DNA of 43,545 nt from a virus: positions 1-43,545 of IMG/VR virus record IMGVR_UViG_3300021961_000189. One strand, given 5' to 3'. This document shows, piece by piece, positions 37,256-43,542 of the stretch (positions are counted from its first letter, which is position 1; the number at the start of each line of letters is the position of its first letter). The position numbers and the translations under genes are program-made. The notes beneath the pieces were generated by a model. That model was given only the letters and a program-made list of their open reading frames with translations, was not told where the DNA came from and searched no databases.

Positions 37256-39187
37256 TTATGGCCTTATCAGTAAACCTCTGTTGTAATCATAACTTGAAGA
37301 AACTATGTAAGATGAAGCGGAAGGATCTAATCCAGAAGCAATAGAATCATTTACCATCTCAAATACACTGTTATTAATATCTAATTGGAGATACAAATCT
37401 TGAAGACCAATCACATCATTTGATTGTGGTGTGGCCACTATTTGAATGACTGATTGACCATCAATTGTCTTCTGCGTAGATTGGATATTAATTGGATTGA
37501 GTGTGATAATCCCTTTAACATAGTCAATTCTTCCAACATTTCTTCTAACAATTGTTGGATTTATTGCCGTTGGCGAACTAAGAGTAAAAAGGAATAGCGA
37601 ACCAGTATTTCTATTTGTATCTGGAACATCACCGATGTAAACAGTTTGAGTAATACCAGCAGCTCTAAATCCACTTGAACGGATATTATAGCCACTCATG
37701 CTGGAAATATGGAATTGATTACCAAACCCTATAGAGTACTCTGCGAGTGTGTTGAGGGCAGCCCTAACGTCTCTACGCATTGATATAGAGGTGATATTGG
37801 ATGTGATAGATTCGTGGCTATCATCAATAATTTTTAAAAATTTACTATATTTGAACCTAGCACCATATTTGTTTAATTCACTAGATTCAGCATAATCTGT
37901 AGCATTATTTTGAATTATTGAAGAAACTTGAGATGCTGATGAGGATTGATTTGAGTTATAGTAAATTTTTGAATTTACCTCAAGATAAAGGTACTTGAGA
38001 TCCAATATTTCTGGAACAATTCCAGCAACAGCATATTTTTTCAAATCTCTTTTAATATTCTGTTTAATGAGATTTGGAAGAAATTCTCCATTTCTAGGTT
38101 TAATACTAATAAAAACTTTTCCATATTGAGGTGGAATCAAATCTTCACCACCAAAAACGGAAATTGATTCTGTTTCTGGATAAATTCTTGCGGGAATCAA
38201 AGTTTCATAGTCATTTGCTGTTAGAGCTCTATTTTGAGACGCATAAATTCTTGGAGCAAACTTCTTAATCGAATCTACTTTTTCGATTACATCACCACCA
38301 GTTGAACTTATATCTGTGGTAATAAGAGAAACTCCCTGAGAAATTGTATATTCAATAGAATTTCTTACATAAGTCATTCTACCATTAAAGGCAAAAACAC
38401 TTAATCCGTTTGATCCACCACCACTTGTTGTCAAATATGAAATCTCTATTTCATTACCTTCACTTAAAGCCTTTCCAAAAATTCCATCACCAAAAATAAT
38501 TTCATATCTTTCATCTTCTACTTCTTGAAGGAAATAAACTCTTGAATCTCCATCAATATCAAACAAACTATCTTGCTTAGCATATGTTTGTTTTAATGTG
38601 CTACTATTTGTACCAACTTTTACGCGAATAAGATCAGTATCAACACCAACATTGTTGATTAAAAATCTTTGATTTGGATTTCTTGAGTTATATGTGTATG
38701 TTTCGGTAATATATGATCCTTCGTAAATTGAAAGTAAGTCAAAATTAGCAATTCCATCGACTACTGGAACTGTAACATCATCTAATATTGAGAAAATATA
38801 CGAATCACTTCCAAATGCTCCATTAGAAGTAGCAACAGGTCCTCTTTTTAGGGTTATAGATGTTGGAACTGGAGTAATTCCGTTAGTATCAACAAAAAAA
38901 CTTATAAAAGACGTTGATGCTTTTCTTGATCTTGGGGTATATCCAATATTTCTTGCTAAGGCAACTACATTTTCTCTTAGAGTTGCACTATCAATAAAAC
39001 ATTCATTGGACACCATATTAGCATTATATGATGTCAGGTAAGTATTATAAGCCAGAACGTCCAAAATCGTTGACAGATTAGACCCTTCAAAGTCATAATC
39101 CGTAAAATTAGAATTATTTCTAAGATATTCTACAAGAGTTGATTTAATCTGGTCAAAATCCAGATTTGCGTAGTTTATTAGTGCCAT
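37256..39187 (-). CDS. 6: Baseplate wedge protein gp6
   Basis: A 643-aa protein (T4 gp6 about 660 aa) of the baseplate J family. Diagnostic stretches are NYANLDFDQIKSTLVEYLRN, DYDFEGSNLSTILDVLAYNT, NMVSNECFIDSATLRENVVA, LARNIGYTPRSRKA, and later RYEIIFGDGIFGKALSEGNE and NRALTANDYETLIPARIYPE. gp6 forms the inner ring of the baseplate that links the wedges and rearranges on sheath contraction. It is directly adjacent to gp25 (no gap), with which it contacts the sheath. Length and motifs are complete. Confidence 0.94.
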   Translation of the reverse strand: MALINYANLDFDQIKSTLVEYLRNNSNFTDYDFEGSNLSTILDVLAYNTYLTSYNANMVSNECFIDSATLRENVVALARNIGYTPRSRKASTSFISFFVDTNGITPVPTSITLKRGPVATSNGAFGSDSYIFSILDDVTVPVVDGIANFDLLSIYEGSYITETYTYNSRNPNQRFLINNVGVDTDLIRVKVGTNSSTLKQTYAKQDSLFDIDGDSRVYFLQEVEDERYEIIFGDGIFGKALSEGNEIEISYLTTSGGGSNGLSVFAFNGRMTYVRNSIEYTISQGVSLITTDISSTGGDVIEKVDSIKKFAPRIYASQNRALTANDYETLIPARIYPETESISVFGGEDLIPPQYGKVFISIKPRNGEFLPNLIKQNIKRDLKKYAVAGIVPEILDLKYLYLEVNSKIYYNSNQSSSASQVSSIIQNNATDYAESSELNKYGARFKYSKFLKIIDDSHESITSNITSISMRRDVRAALNTLAEYSIGFGNQFHISSMSGYNIRSSGFRAAGITQTVYIGDVPDTNRNTGSLFLFTLSSPTAINPTIVRRNVGRIDYVKGIITLNPINIQSTQKTIDGQSVIQIVATPQSNDVIGLQDLYLQLDINNSVFEMVNDSIASGLDPSASSYIVSSSYDYNRGLLIRP

Positions 39188-39589
39188 TTATCGAGTTGAT
39201 TGTAATACAAACTCTAGTTGTTGAGATGGTATATCAACTCCAACAATTCTGTAGACAACAGTCACATTAAATGAATTATTATCAAAGTCTGGATCTACCA
39301 AAACTTTATCCAATATGACTCTTGGTTCATAATTACGAATGGAGTTTTCTATTTCATCTTTAATTGTAACCGCTGTAATGTTATCAATGTTTTCAAACAG
39401 CGATTGTCCTATACGAGATCCAAAATTTGGATCAAAAAATTTTTCACCAGGGTAAGTAAGAACGATATTGCGAACTGATCTTGCAACAGCCGAAGCATTT
39501 TTAAGAGCAATCAAGTCATTAGTCAGAGGATTACTCTGAAATGATGCGCTAATATCTTTAAAACCTTGACTTACCCTTTCTAAAGGCAT
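39188..39589 (-). CDS. 25: Baseplate wedge protein gp25
   Basis: A 133-aa protein of the gp25/lysozyme-like baseplate family (T4 gp25 about 132 aa). The family signature is YPGEKFFDPNFGSRIGQSLF, followed by TVIKDEI-like helix residues (VTIKDEIENSIRNYEPRVIL) and a C-terminal strand pair (FNVTVVYRIVGVDIPSQQLE). gp25 initiates sheath polymerisation on the baseplate together with gp6. It is the first late structural gene in the window, behind a near-perfect T4 late promoter, and gp6 begins at the next base. Confidence 0.95.
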   Translation of the reverse strand: MPLERVSQGFKDISASFQSNPLTNDLIALKNASAVARSVRNIVLTYPGEKFFDPNFGSRIGQSLFENIDNITAVTIKDEIENSIRNYEPRVILDKVLVDPDFDNNSFNVTVVYRIVGVDIPSQQLEFVLQSTR

Positions 39590-39618
39590 TATTTATGTTT
39601 GTATGATATATTCTGTCT

Positions 39619-39626
39619 TATTTATA
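39619..39626 (-). promoter_or_regulatory. T4-type late promoter (TATAAATA) for gp25 operon
   Basis: An exact T4 late consensus TATAAATA on the minus strand, 29 nt upstream of gp25. It is the best late promoter in the window and marks the switch from the early/middle block to the structural block. A second CATAAATA (39590-39597) abuts the gp25 ATG and is too close to provide a leader. Confidence 0.8.
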
Positions 39627-39630
39627 GGGG

Positions 39631-39822
39631 TCAAAATTCATTAAGAGGAATGGGTTCAGTACCATATTCCCAGTCATCATAGTCTTCATCATTGCGAATT
39701 TTCTCATGAAGATCATTTTGGACTTTAAAATCATGTTTTTTAGGTGTCAAATCATCATTCGCAATTTCACGAAGCATCTTTTGATGTTGATGATTAGCTA
39801 AATTGTCTAAAAAATCGTTCAT
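39631..39822 (-). CDS. 63-aa acidic protein, unknown function
   Basis: A small hydrophilic protein, MNDFLDNLANHQHQKMLREI continuing with DDLTPKKHDFKVQNDLHEKI and ending in an acidic-aromatic DEDYDDWEYGTEPIPLNEF. Start supported by an AGGAG ribosome binding site 5 nt before the ATG. It begins 2 nt after the 223-aa gene, forming a pair with it, and its stop lies just before the gp25 late promoter. No family with known function recognised. Confidence 0.72.
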   Translation of the reverse strand: MNDFLDNLANHQHQKMLREIANDDLTPKKHDFKVQNDLHEKIRNDEDYDDWEYGTEPIPLNEF

Positions 39823-39824
39823 TT

Positions 39825-40496
39825 TTACTCCTGATCGGTTAAATCAGAACTTTTTACGGGGTTGCTATCCCGAATATCTTTGATTTCGTACATAAAATCA
39901 TCAGATGTTTCAATTTTACGACGATTTTCGACTGAATATTCGGTTAAATCAATCTCATATCCTGGATTTTTGGTAATTCTATCTTTAGTCCATGCATCAT
40001 CATACCATAATATCTTATTATTTGGATATGCATAGAAATTTCCATTATCCATTTTAAAAAAATGAGCACATTTATGCTCTGGAGTCTCACTGAAGTTAGT
40101 GTTTAGTGTAGATTTTGACTCCCATGACCAATCTAAAGTGAAAAGATATGTTCCTTCATTCCTTTCTCCACGATAATTGATAAGTTCTGCACGTAAGTTA
40201 GCCAATCTTGAGCGCACTTGAACATCAATATAAGGAGAAAAACAATCCCACCACATACACTCTTCTAATTTAGGAACAGGCACATCAGGTTTCCAACAAA
40301 ATGCATGAATGGGCCTACGTGTCCAATTTACCCCATTCTCTAGAAATGCCTCAAAGAGAGGTACATGCTTCTCTAAGGACGCTACAGAGTGTACATCACA
40401 TAAAGTTACTTCTCCATGTCCTTTTTTATGATTGTAAAGGAATTCATTACGAATGTAGCAGGTAATCGTTGGAAGATTGTGATTTAGATATGCCAT
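39825..40496 (-). CDS. 223-aa conserved cyanophage protein, unknown function
   Basis: Starts MAYLNHNLPTITCYIRNEFL with YNHKKGHGEVTLCDVHSVAS, then HVPLFEAFLENGVNWTRRPI and HAFCWKPDVPVPKLEECMWW. The protein is rich in aromatic residues and cysteines, with a KILWYDDAWTKDRITKNPGY stretch and a charged C-terminus. I remember proteins of this type near gp25 in other T4-like cyanophages, without known function. It lies after the terminator at 40507-40530 with no obvious late motif in front, so its promoter is not identified. Confidence 0.78.
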   Translation of the reverse strand: MAYLNHNLPTITCYIRNEFLYNHKKGHGEVTLCDVHSVASLEKHVPLFEAFLENGVNWTRRPIHAFCWKPDVPVPKLEECMWWDCFSPYIDVQVRSRLANLRAELINYRGERNEGTYLFTLDWSWESKSTLNTNFSETPEHKCAHFFKMDNGNFYAYPNNKILWYDDAWTKDRITKNPGYEIDLTEYSVENRRKIETSDDFMYEIKDIRDSNPVKSSDLTDQE

Positions 40497-40506
40497 AAAA
40501 ATTACT

Positions 40507-40530
40507 AAAAAAGCAGGATTTTACTCCTGC
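40507..40530 (-). terminator. Rho-independent terminator after the 46-aa gene
   Basis: On the minus strand GCAGGA-loop-TCCTGC (6 bp, loop GTAAAA) is followed by six T residues. It closes the glycosyltransferase / 49-aa / 46-aa unit. Confidence 0.82.
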
Positions 40531-40540
40531 CTTATCTATA

Positions 40541-40681
40541 CTATTTACCCTGCCCACGATAACGCTTCTTTCTACCATTACGAGAGGTTGCTGAAAGAAG
40601 AGTATTTTGCGAGCGACCTTGGCGAGTCTTTTTGGGCTTTCCGGGAGTATAAGAACCACCCTTCATCATTGCTTTAGCCAT
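40541..40681 (-). CDS. 46-aa highly basic protein
   Basis: MAKAMMKGGSYTPGKPKKTR followed by QGRSQNTLLSATSRNGRKKR and YRGQGK. Net charge is strongly positive, with Gly, Ser and Arg/Lys throughout; it looks like a small nucleic-acid-binding or ribosome-associated-type peptide. The ATG follows directly after the TAA of the 49-aa gene (TAAATG), and a terminator follows the stop. I recognise a nearly invariant GKPKKTRQGRSQNT-type peptide as recurrent in cyanophages; the function is unknown. Confidence 0.75.
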   Translation of the reverse strand: MAKAMMKGGSYTPGKPKKTRQGRSQNTLLSATSRNGRKKRYRGQGK

Positions 40682-40831
40682 TTAGATTTCCTCCAGTTCA
40701 ATAAGTTTGGGATTAATATCATCTCCCGAGAAAAATGCTTCCGAGAGTTCTTGAAGGACCTCAGTACATTCTTCATGTGTGAGGTCCGAGTAAATTTTAC
40801 GCCCCTGATAAAGAACGTTAAATTTTTTCAT
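40682..40831 (-). CDS. 49-aa small conserved cyanophage protein
   Basis: MKKFNVLYQGRKIYSDLTHE continues with ECTEVLQELSEAFFSGDDIN and ends PKLIELEEI: a beta-hairpin start, a central helix and an acidic end. The ATG overlaps the TGA of the glycosyltransferase gene (ATGA), and the next gene starts at the base after its stop, so it is translationally coupled on both sides. Function unknown. Confidence 0.75.
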   Translation of the reverse strand: MKKFNVLYQGRKIYSDLTHEECTEVLQELSEAFFSGDDINPKLIELEEI

Positions 40832-41604
40832 CAGATTACGCGAGTCTTTTCGTGGCCAACGCGGATCCGGGGGTCACACCAGATCTTATAACCAGCATCA
40901 ATGGCATCAAGACAGAACGAAACGTCTTCCCCACACATATCCTGAACAGAACCAGATTCAAAGACTTGCATCTTCGGAGCAAACCAGGGATACTTCATCT
41001 TAGGATCTTCAAAGACTCCGTGCTTAATCATGACCCACCCAAAACCAGTGTAGTCAACCGTGAAGGGCTTACGGCGCTTTTGAATGGATTCAACAGTCTC
41101 ATGATTCATGACACCACCATTCTTGCGGAAATCATCTTCCTCCAACCAGTGTGCGACAGAAGTTGTGTGACCATCTTCAGTAGCATACCAACCAGCAGTA
41201 ATCTCACGCTCTGTACCATCCTCACTCAGAGAAAGATCACAAAGCTGCCAGAACTTGTTCGTGTCAAAGACAATATCCGAGTCAATCCACAGTTGATAAT
41301 CATACTTCAGTTTACCATCCCAGGGAATCTGATCAGGTCCACGAAGTACATTCGCACCAAGTACTTTACAACGTGCAAAGTTGACCATGGATGAATAGTC
41401 TTGACTAATCTGAATGGCCATACCATTCTGTACCATGTCAAAACAAAGTTGTACAAAGTTCTTCAAAAAGATATATGACACACCTCTTCCTGGAAGACAA
41501 AAGACAATCGTCTTTCCCCTCATCCGTTCTTTGATAGCATCAATATCGAACTCCTCTTCTTTCTTCACAGGAGCAGTTGCTTTTACAGTAAATCCTTTTG
41601 CCAT
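40831..41604 (-). CDS. GT-A fold glycosyltransferase-like protein
   Basis: A 257-aa protein. After a charged start, VFCLPGRGVSYIFLKNFVQL begins a Rossmann-like GT-A core. The DxD-type metal motif is LWIDSDIVF with Asp108 and Asp110, preceded by YDYQ. ITAGWYATEDG, YTGFGWVMIKHGVFED and GEDVSFCLDAIDAGYKIW supply the acceptor-side motifs, and the ending CDPRIRVGHEK has the His typical of this group. Probably uses a nucleotide sugar to modify a host or phage surface component; donor and acceptor are unknown. Driven by a near-consensus sigma-70 promoter, it heads a three-gene unit. The identification as glycosyltransferase is good; the target is open. Confidence 0.85.
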   Translation of the reverse strand: MAKGFTVKATAPVKKEEEFDIDAIKERMRGKTIVFCLPGRGVSYIFLKNFVQLCFDMVQNGMAIQISQDYSSMVNFARCKVLGANVLRGPDQIPWDGKLKYDYQLWIDSDIVFDTNKFWQLCDLSLSEDGTEREITAGWYATEDGHTTSVAHWLEEDDFRKNGGVMNHETVESIQKRRKPFTVDYTGFGWVMIKHGVFEDPKMKYPWFAPKMQVFESGSVQDMCGEDVSFCLDAIDAGYKIWCDPRIRVGHEKTRVI

Positions 41605-41626
41605 AAGTCTTAAAAACTTCAGTTCA

Positions 41627-41655
41627 ATTCTAACAGTCTATGTAGTGATTGTCAA
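41627..41655 (-). promoter_or_regulatory. Sigma-70 promoter for the glycosyltransferase unit
   Basis: On the minus strand TTGACA (41650-41655), a 17-nt spacer and TAGAAT (41627-41632) lie upstream of the glycosyltransferase ATG. The -35 is perfect and the -10 has one mismatch. The -35 lies at the end of the 67-aa gene region, so this is an internal, host-type promoter in the early/middle block. Confidence 0.78.
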
Positions 41656-41656
41656 T

Positions 41657-41860
41657 TTAATATGAATGGTCTTCGATTTGATTTGATGACACATTCACAG
41701 GGAGTTCCTCAAAATTTAAATCGCTTGTGGTATAGTCAGTTTTCATTAAACCAACCATCTTATTGAGATTCTCCCATACTTTGTGAAACTCTTCTTCCTT
41801 GAGGGAATGATATAAACATGTATCCCTAGCATAGATGTGAAAAACCTTTTCTCCTCTCAT
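41657..41860 (-). CDS. 67-aa conserved cyanophage protein, unknown function
   Basis: MRGEKVFHIYARDTCLYHSL continues with KEEEFHKVWENLNKMVGLMK and an acidic tail. The ATG at 41860 follows a strong GGAGGT ribosome binding site 4 nt away, so I prefer it over the upstream in-frame ATG at 41893, which would add 11 residues. That upstream ATG overlaps the stop of the 49-aa membrane ORF (ATGA), so the longer form could be produced by coupling. I recognise the VYHIYARD/CLYHSLKEEEFH-type protein from other cyanophages; no function known. Confidence 0.75.
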   Translation of the reverse strand: MRGEKVFHIYARDTCLYHSLKEEEFHKVWENLNKMVGLMKTDYTTSDLNFEELPVNVSSNQIEDHSY

Positions 41861-41889
41861 TTTACCTCCGGAAATTTTTTCCTCTCTTT

Positions 41890-42039
41890 TCATCTCACTA
41901 CCGCATTATATATCAGAACAAGCAAAAACCCCAAAGGGAGGAAAACCACCTTGGGGCGCCGTATTAACCACCCAGCAATTACAACCTTCCAAAAGGTCCA
42001 GTAGGGGCGATTATACTTCCGGAAATTTTTTCTGAGCAT
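41890..42039 (-). CDS. Putative 49-aa single-pass membrane protein
   Basis: MLRKNFRKYNRPYWTFWKVV continues with IAGWLIRRPKVVFLPLGFLL and VLIYNAVVR. A basic start is followed by two hydrophobic segments with Trp at the boundaries, suggesting one or two membrane helices. The composition is protein-like, and the stop overlaps the ATG at 41893. Against it, the frame contains a terminator-like hairpin plus T run (41924-41956), and no clear ribosome binding site precedes the ATG. A phage membrane microprotein is possible; I rate it a candidate, not a certain gene. Confidence 0.5.
   Translation of the reverse strand: MLRKNFRKYNRPYWTFWKVVIAGWLIRRPKVVFLPLGFLLVLIYNAVVR
41924..41956 (-). terminator. 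Terminator-like hairpin inside the 49-aa ORF
   Basis: On the minus strand CCCCAAGG...CCTTTGGGG forms a GC-rich stem (6 bp plus inner GG/CC pairs) followed by TTTTTG. It looks like a genuine intrinsic terminator, yet it is inside the possible membrane ORF and upstream of the 67-aa gene. Confidence 0.65.
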
Positions 42040-42186
42040 GATATTTAGAGGTCGATTTGTCACCTCTGTAGGTTAGGGTAGTGGTGCTTTTTTATATACG
42101 GGGGGCATCGATCACGCCGCCGCGACGATATAAACCAACGGCATCAATCAACTGCTGATCACGCACGAATAGGCTAACAGATTACA

Positions 42187-42209
42187 GGGGCAAAGTCAAG
42201 CTCTGCCCC
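42187..42209 (-). terminator. GGGGCA/TGCCCC hairpin after the 51-aa gene
   Basis: On the minus strand GGGGCAGAG-CTTGA-CTTTGCCCC makes a 9-bp stem with one mismatch and a 5-nt loop, 15 nt after the 51-aa stop. There is no clear T run after it, so it may be a weak terminator, an attenuator or an mRNA-stabilising hairpin. Confidence 0.45.
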
Positions 42210-42224
42210 CGCACTTAAGTTACA

Positions 42225-42380
42225 TCAGAACTCCACAGCCTCCCCAGTGATATAACTAACTGCCGAAGAGTTAGTGTCAATGGACTGACCAGATTCCTCA
42301 ACAAAACTATCAAGAATTGACAGAAGTTGATTACCGTCAGCAGCACGATTGAGCAGAGACAGCATCACGGACTTGGACAT
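42225..42380 (-). CDS. 51-aa small cyanophage protein
   Basis: MSKSVMLSLLNRAADGNQLL continues with SILDSFVEESGQSIDTNSSA and VSYITGEAVEF. The MSKSVMLSLL...LLSILD pattern is one I recognise as recurrent in T4-like cyanophages, where such proteins are unannotated. It is a short amphipathic-helix protein. A TATAAA-like box lies about 35-40 nt upstream in the gap before it, without a convincing -35. Followed by a GC-rich hairpin. Function unknown. Confidence 0.7.
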   Translation of the reverse strand: MSKSVMLSLLNRAADGNQLLSILDSFVEESGQSIDTNSSAVSYITGEAVEF

Positions 42381-42454
42381 AATAACAAAGAAAAGTGAAG
42401 TTAACTGTGTGTTGAGTAGTTTATAGTCTTGCTCAGGACTTGGTGCCTTAAGTA

Positions 42455-42583
42455 TTAGTAATCGATGTTGCCGTTGATATACTCATTGATATCAAACTTG
42501 TCTTCATCTTGTAACTCAGGCACATCATAGATCTCTCCATCAAGTTCGGAGATTTCGTACCAGTTGATGTCAGTTGTGGTCAT
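42455..42583 (-). CDS. 42-aa acidic protein (alternative start at 42607 gives 50 aa)
   Basis: MTTTDINWYEISELDGEIYD continues with VPELQDEDKFDINEYINGNIDY, very acidic with many Tyr and Ile residues. An in-frame ATG eight codons upstream (42607) would give an MSFVNTYS extension. Neither start has a clear ribosome binding site. The N-terminal MTTT resembles that of the 84-aa gene just before it. Located between two other small conserved genes, it is probably translated; function unknown. An acidic small early protein might be a DNA mimic, which is speculation. Confidence 0.6.
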   Translation of the reverse strand: MTTTDINWYEISELDGEIYDVPELQDEDKFDINEYINGNIDY

Positions 42584-42626
42584 GGAGTAAGTGTTAACGA
42601 AGGACATGAACTTAGGGGACGTGATA

Positions 42627-42881
42627 TCAGATATCGAACACGTCAGAGTTAAGCTGAATCACATTAACTTTCGGATCGGCAAACTTCACACCGTCCTTAG
42701 TTTCAGTCACGCCATAATCATTGTAGAGACGATTTACAAGGGTTTCATAATCACCACACTCTTGTGCCAGGTGATACAAACCCTCATCATTGTTGATCCA
42801 CAGAGCAACATTCCAGGTCTCATAATTCTCCCAACCGTTATAAGAAACGTCGAGGGCATTGCGTTGGAAAGTGGTGGTCAT
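42627..42881 (-). CDS. 84-aa NYETWNVALWI-family protein (DUF7249-like)
   Basis: The segment SYNGWENYETWNVALWINND is the hallmark of a small phage/bacterial family (I believe catalogued as DUF7249; the number is from memory). It is followed by GLYHLAQECGDYETLVNRLY and an acidic C-terminus, PKVNVIQLNSDVFDI. The same NYETWNV signature appears in some small antirestriction-type and plasmid proteins, but function is not established here. It follows the strongest promoter in the window with a leader of about 75 nt, and an AAGGACG element before the ATG may act as ribosome binding site. Probably an early gene. Confidence 0.8.
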   Translation of the reverse strand: MTTTFQRNALDVSYNGWENYETWNVALWINNDEGLYHLAQECGDYETLVNRLYNDYGVTETKDGVKFADPKVNVIQLNSDVFDI

Positions 42882-42945
42882 GTCGTTGGGTCGTCCTTAT
42901 ACTACTGAGACACTTTACAGGCTACAGTTACTATCAGTCCCACCT

Positions 42946-42981
42946 CTCTGAGATACTCTGTCATTATAAAGCTTCTCAGAG
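42946..42981. repeat. Inverted repeat CTCTGAGA...TCTCAGAG straddling the -10
   Basis: Perfect 8-bp arms at 42946-42953 and 42974-42981, 20 bp apart. One arm lies in the promoter spacer and the other just downstream of the -10 near the transcription start. Suitable as an operator or as a leader hairpin. A related TCTCAGAGG sequence recurs at 43185-43193. Confidence 0.6.
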
Positions 42982-42991
42982 GTGATGTCAA
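42963..42991 (-). promoter_or_regulatory. Consensus sigma-70 promoter for the 84-aa gene
   Basis: On the minus strand TTGACA (42986-42991), exactly 17 nt, then TATAAT (42963-42968). Both hexamers match the bacterial consensus perfectly. Transcription would start near 42955 and give a leader of about 75 nt before the 84-aa ATG. Confidence 0.88.
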
Positions 42992-43044
42992 TAAGCACTG
43001 ATAGATTCATGAGCGATCCTTATAGTATTTTTGAGGACTGGGGG

Positions 43045-43216
43045 TGGATTTTTATAAGTGGGGGGTTGACATTTTTCGGAGTCTCGTGTAAGCTTACGCA
43101 CGCTTAGATCACAAGGTCTGAGCACATTAAAAGACACATAAATCACAAGACCTGGCTGGATTTATAAGTGGTTTAATCACAAGGTCTCAGAGGATTTAAA
43201 GACACATAAATCACCA
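43045..43216. repeat. Imperfect direct repeats in the gene-free stretch
   Basis: Two 41-bp copies (43108-43148 and 43176-43216, about 35 of 41 bases equal, offset 68 bp) begin ATCACAAGGTCT and end ACACATAAATCAC. Each is preceded by a GGATTT(TT)ATAAGTGG element (from about 43046 and 43158). A further ACACATAAAT lies at 43283-43292. The stretch from 42882 to 43410 has no supportable gene. Confidence 0.75.
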
Positions 43217-43221
43217 CACTC

Positions 43222-43283
43222 TTATGCTTTTATGCGTCTATTCTTTTATGCTTTCTAAGACTTTATGCGTCTACAAGCATAAA
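43222..43283. repeat. TTTATGC repeat cluster
   Basis: Repeated (T)TTATGC elements: 43222-43227, 43229-43240 (TTTATGCGTCTA), about 43245-43251, 43262-43273 (TTTATGCGTCTA again), and the inverse GCATAAA at 43277-43283. Spacing 7-17 bp. Possible protein-binding array, origin-like or regulatory region; no function shown. Confidence 0.6.
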
Positions 43284-43365
43284 CACATAAATTAGATAGC
43301 TTAATTAAAAAAAGGCTTTTTTAACCTTTTATTATACATTTTAACCTTATTTTGGTAAAAAAACA

Positions 43366-43394
43366 ATAAAAAAGAGGGGTAGAAGTTCCCCTCT
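43366..43394 (-). terminator. Rho-independent terminator after the 43-aa gene
   Basis: On the minus strand AGAGGGG-AACTTCTA-CCCCTCT (7 bp, 8-nt loop) is followed by a T-rich run, 16 nt after the stop of the 43-aa gene. Confidence 0.82.
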
Positions 43395-43410
43395 CTATGT
43401 TATACTCTTA

Positions 43411-43542
43411 TCAGATAACTTTAGCAGGTGAACCACAAGAAATGTAGAAAGCTACCATACGTTCTGCTTCCTCAAGTGTGGGGAAAGATTGTTGTCTCCA
43501 CTCACAGTTGTTGTAAGGAACTTGATAGGTGATAGTGAACAT
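43411..43542 (-). CDS. 43-aa small conserved cyanophage protein
   Basis: MFTITYQVPYNNCEWRQQSF continues with PTLEEAERMVAFYISCGSPA and KVI: a beta-strand start with a CEWR motif, a helix, and a final SCGSPAKV strand. I recognise the YQVPYNNCEWR...CG.PA.V pattern from other T4-like cyanophages; no function known. Its start lies 3 nt from the window edge, so upstream control signals cannot be seen. An excellent terminator follows. Confidence 0.75.
   Translation of the reverse strand: MFTITYQVPYNNCEWRQQSFPTLEEAERMVAFYISCGSPAKVI

Noticed and set aside
40852-41394. A 180-codon plus-strand frame
   Set aside because: Antisense to the glycosyltransferase gene, whose motifs are clear; no family resemblance.
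42010-42015. TATAAT box upstream of the 67-aa gene
   Set aside because: No -35-like hexamer at the right distance. The TATAAT at 41905-41910 has the same problem.
42041-42048. CTAAATAT late-type motif next to the 49-aa ORF
   Set aside because: Only 1 nt from the ATG, so transcription would begin inside the frame; the region is otherwise early-type.
42591-42908. A 105-codon plus-strand frame
   Set aside because: Antisense to the NYETWNV-family gene; composition looks random.
43009-43107. Plus-strand 32-codon frame MSDPYSIFEDWGW..., with a TTGACA-17-TAAGCT promoter-like pair nearby (43066-43094)
   Set aside because: Short, no ribosome binding site, inside the repeat region, and the promoter-like pair has a poor -10 and lies within the frame; no other plus-strand gene is present.
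41950-43410. Possible tRNA or other structured RNA gene in the gaps
   Set aside because: No cloverleaf with a T-arm GGTTCRA-type sequence could be found by eye.
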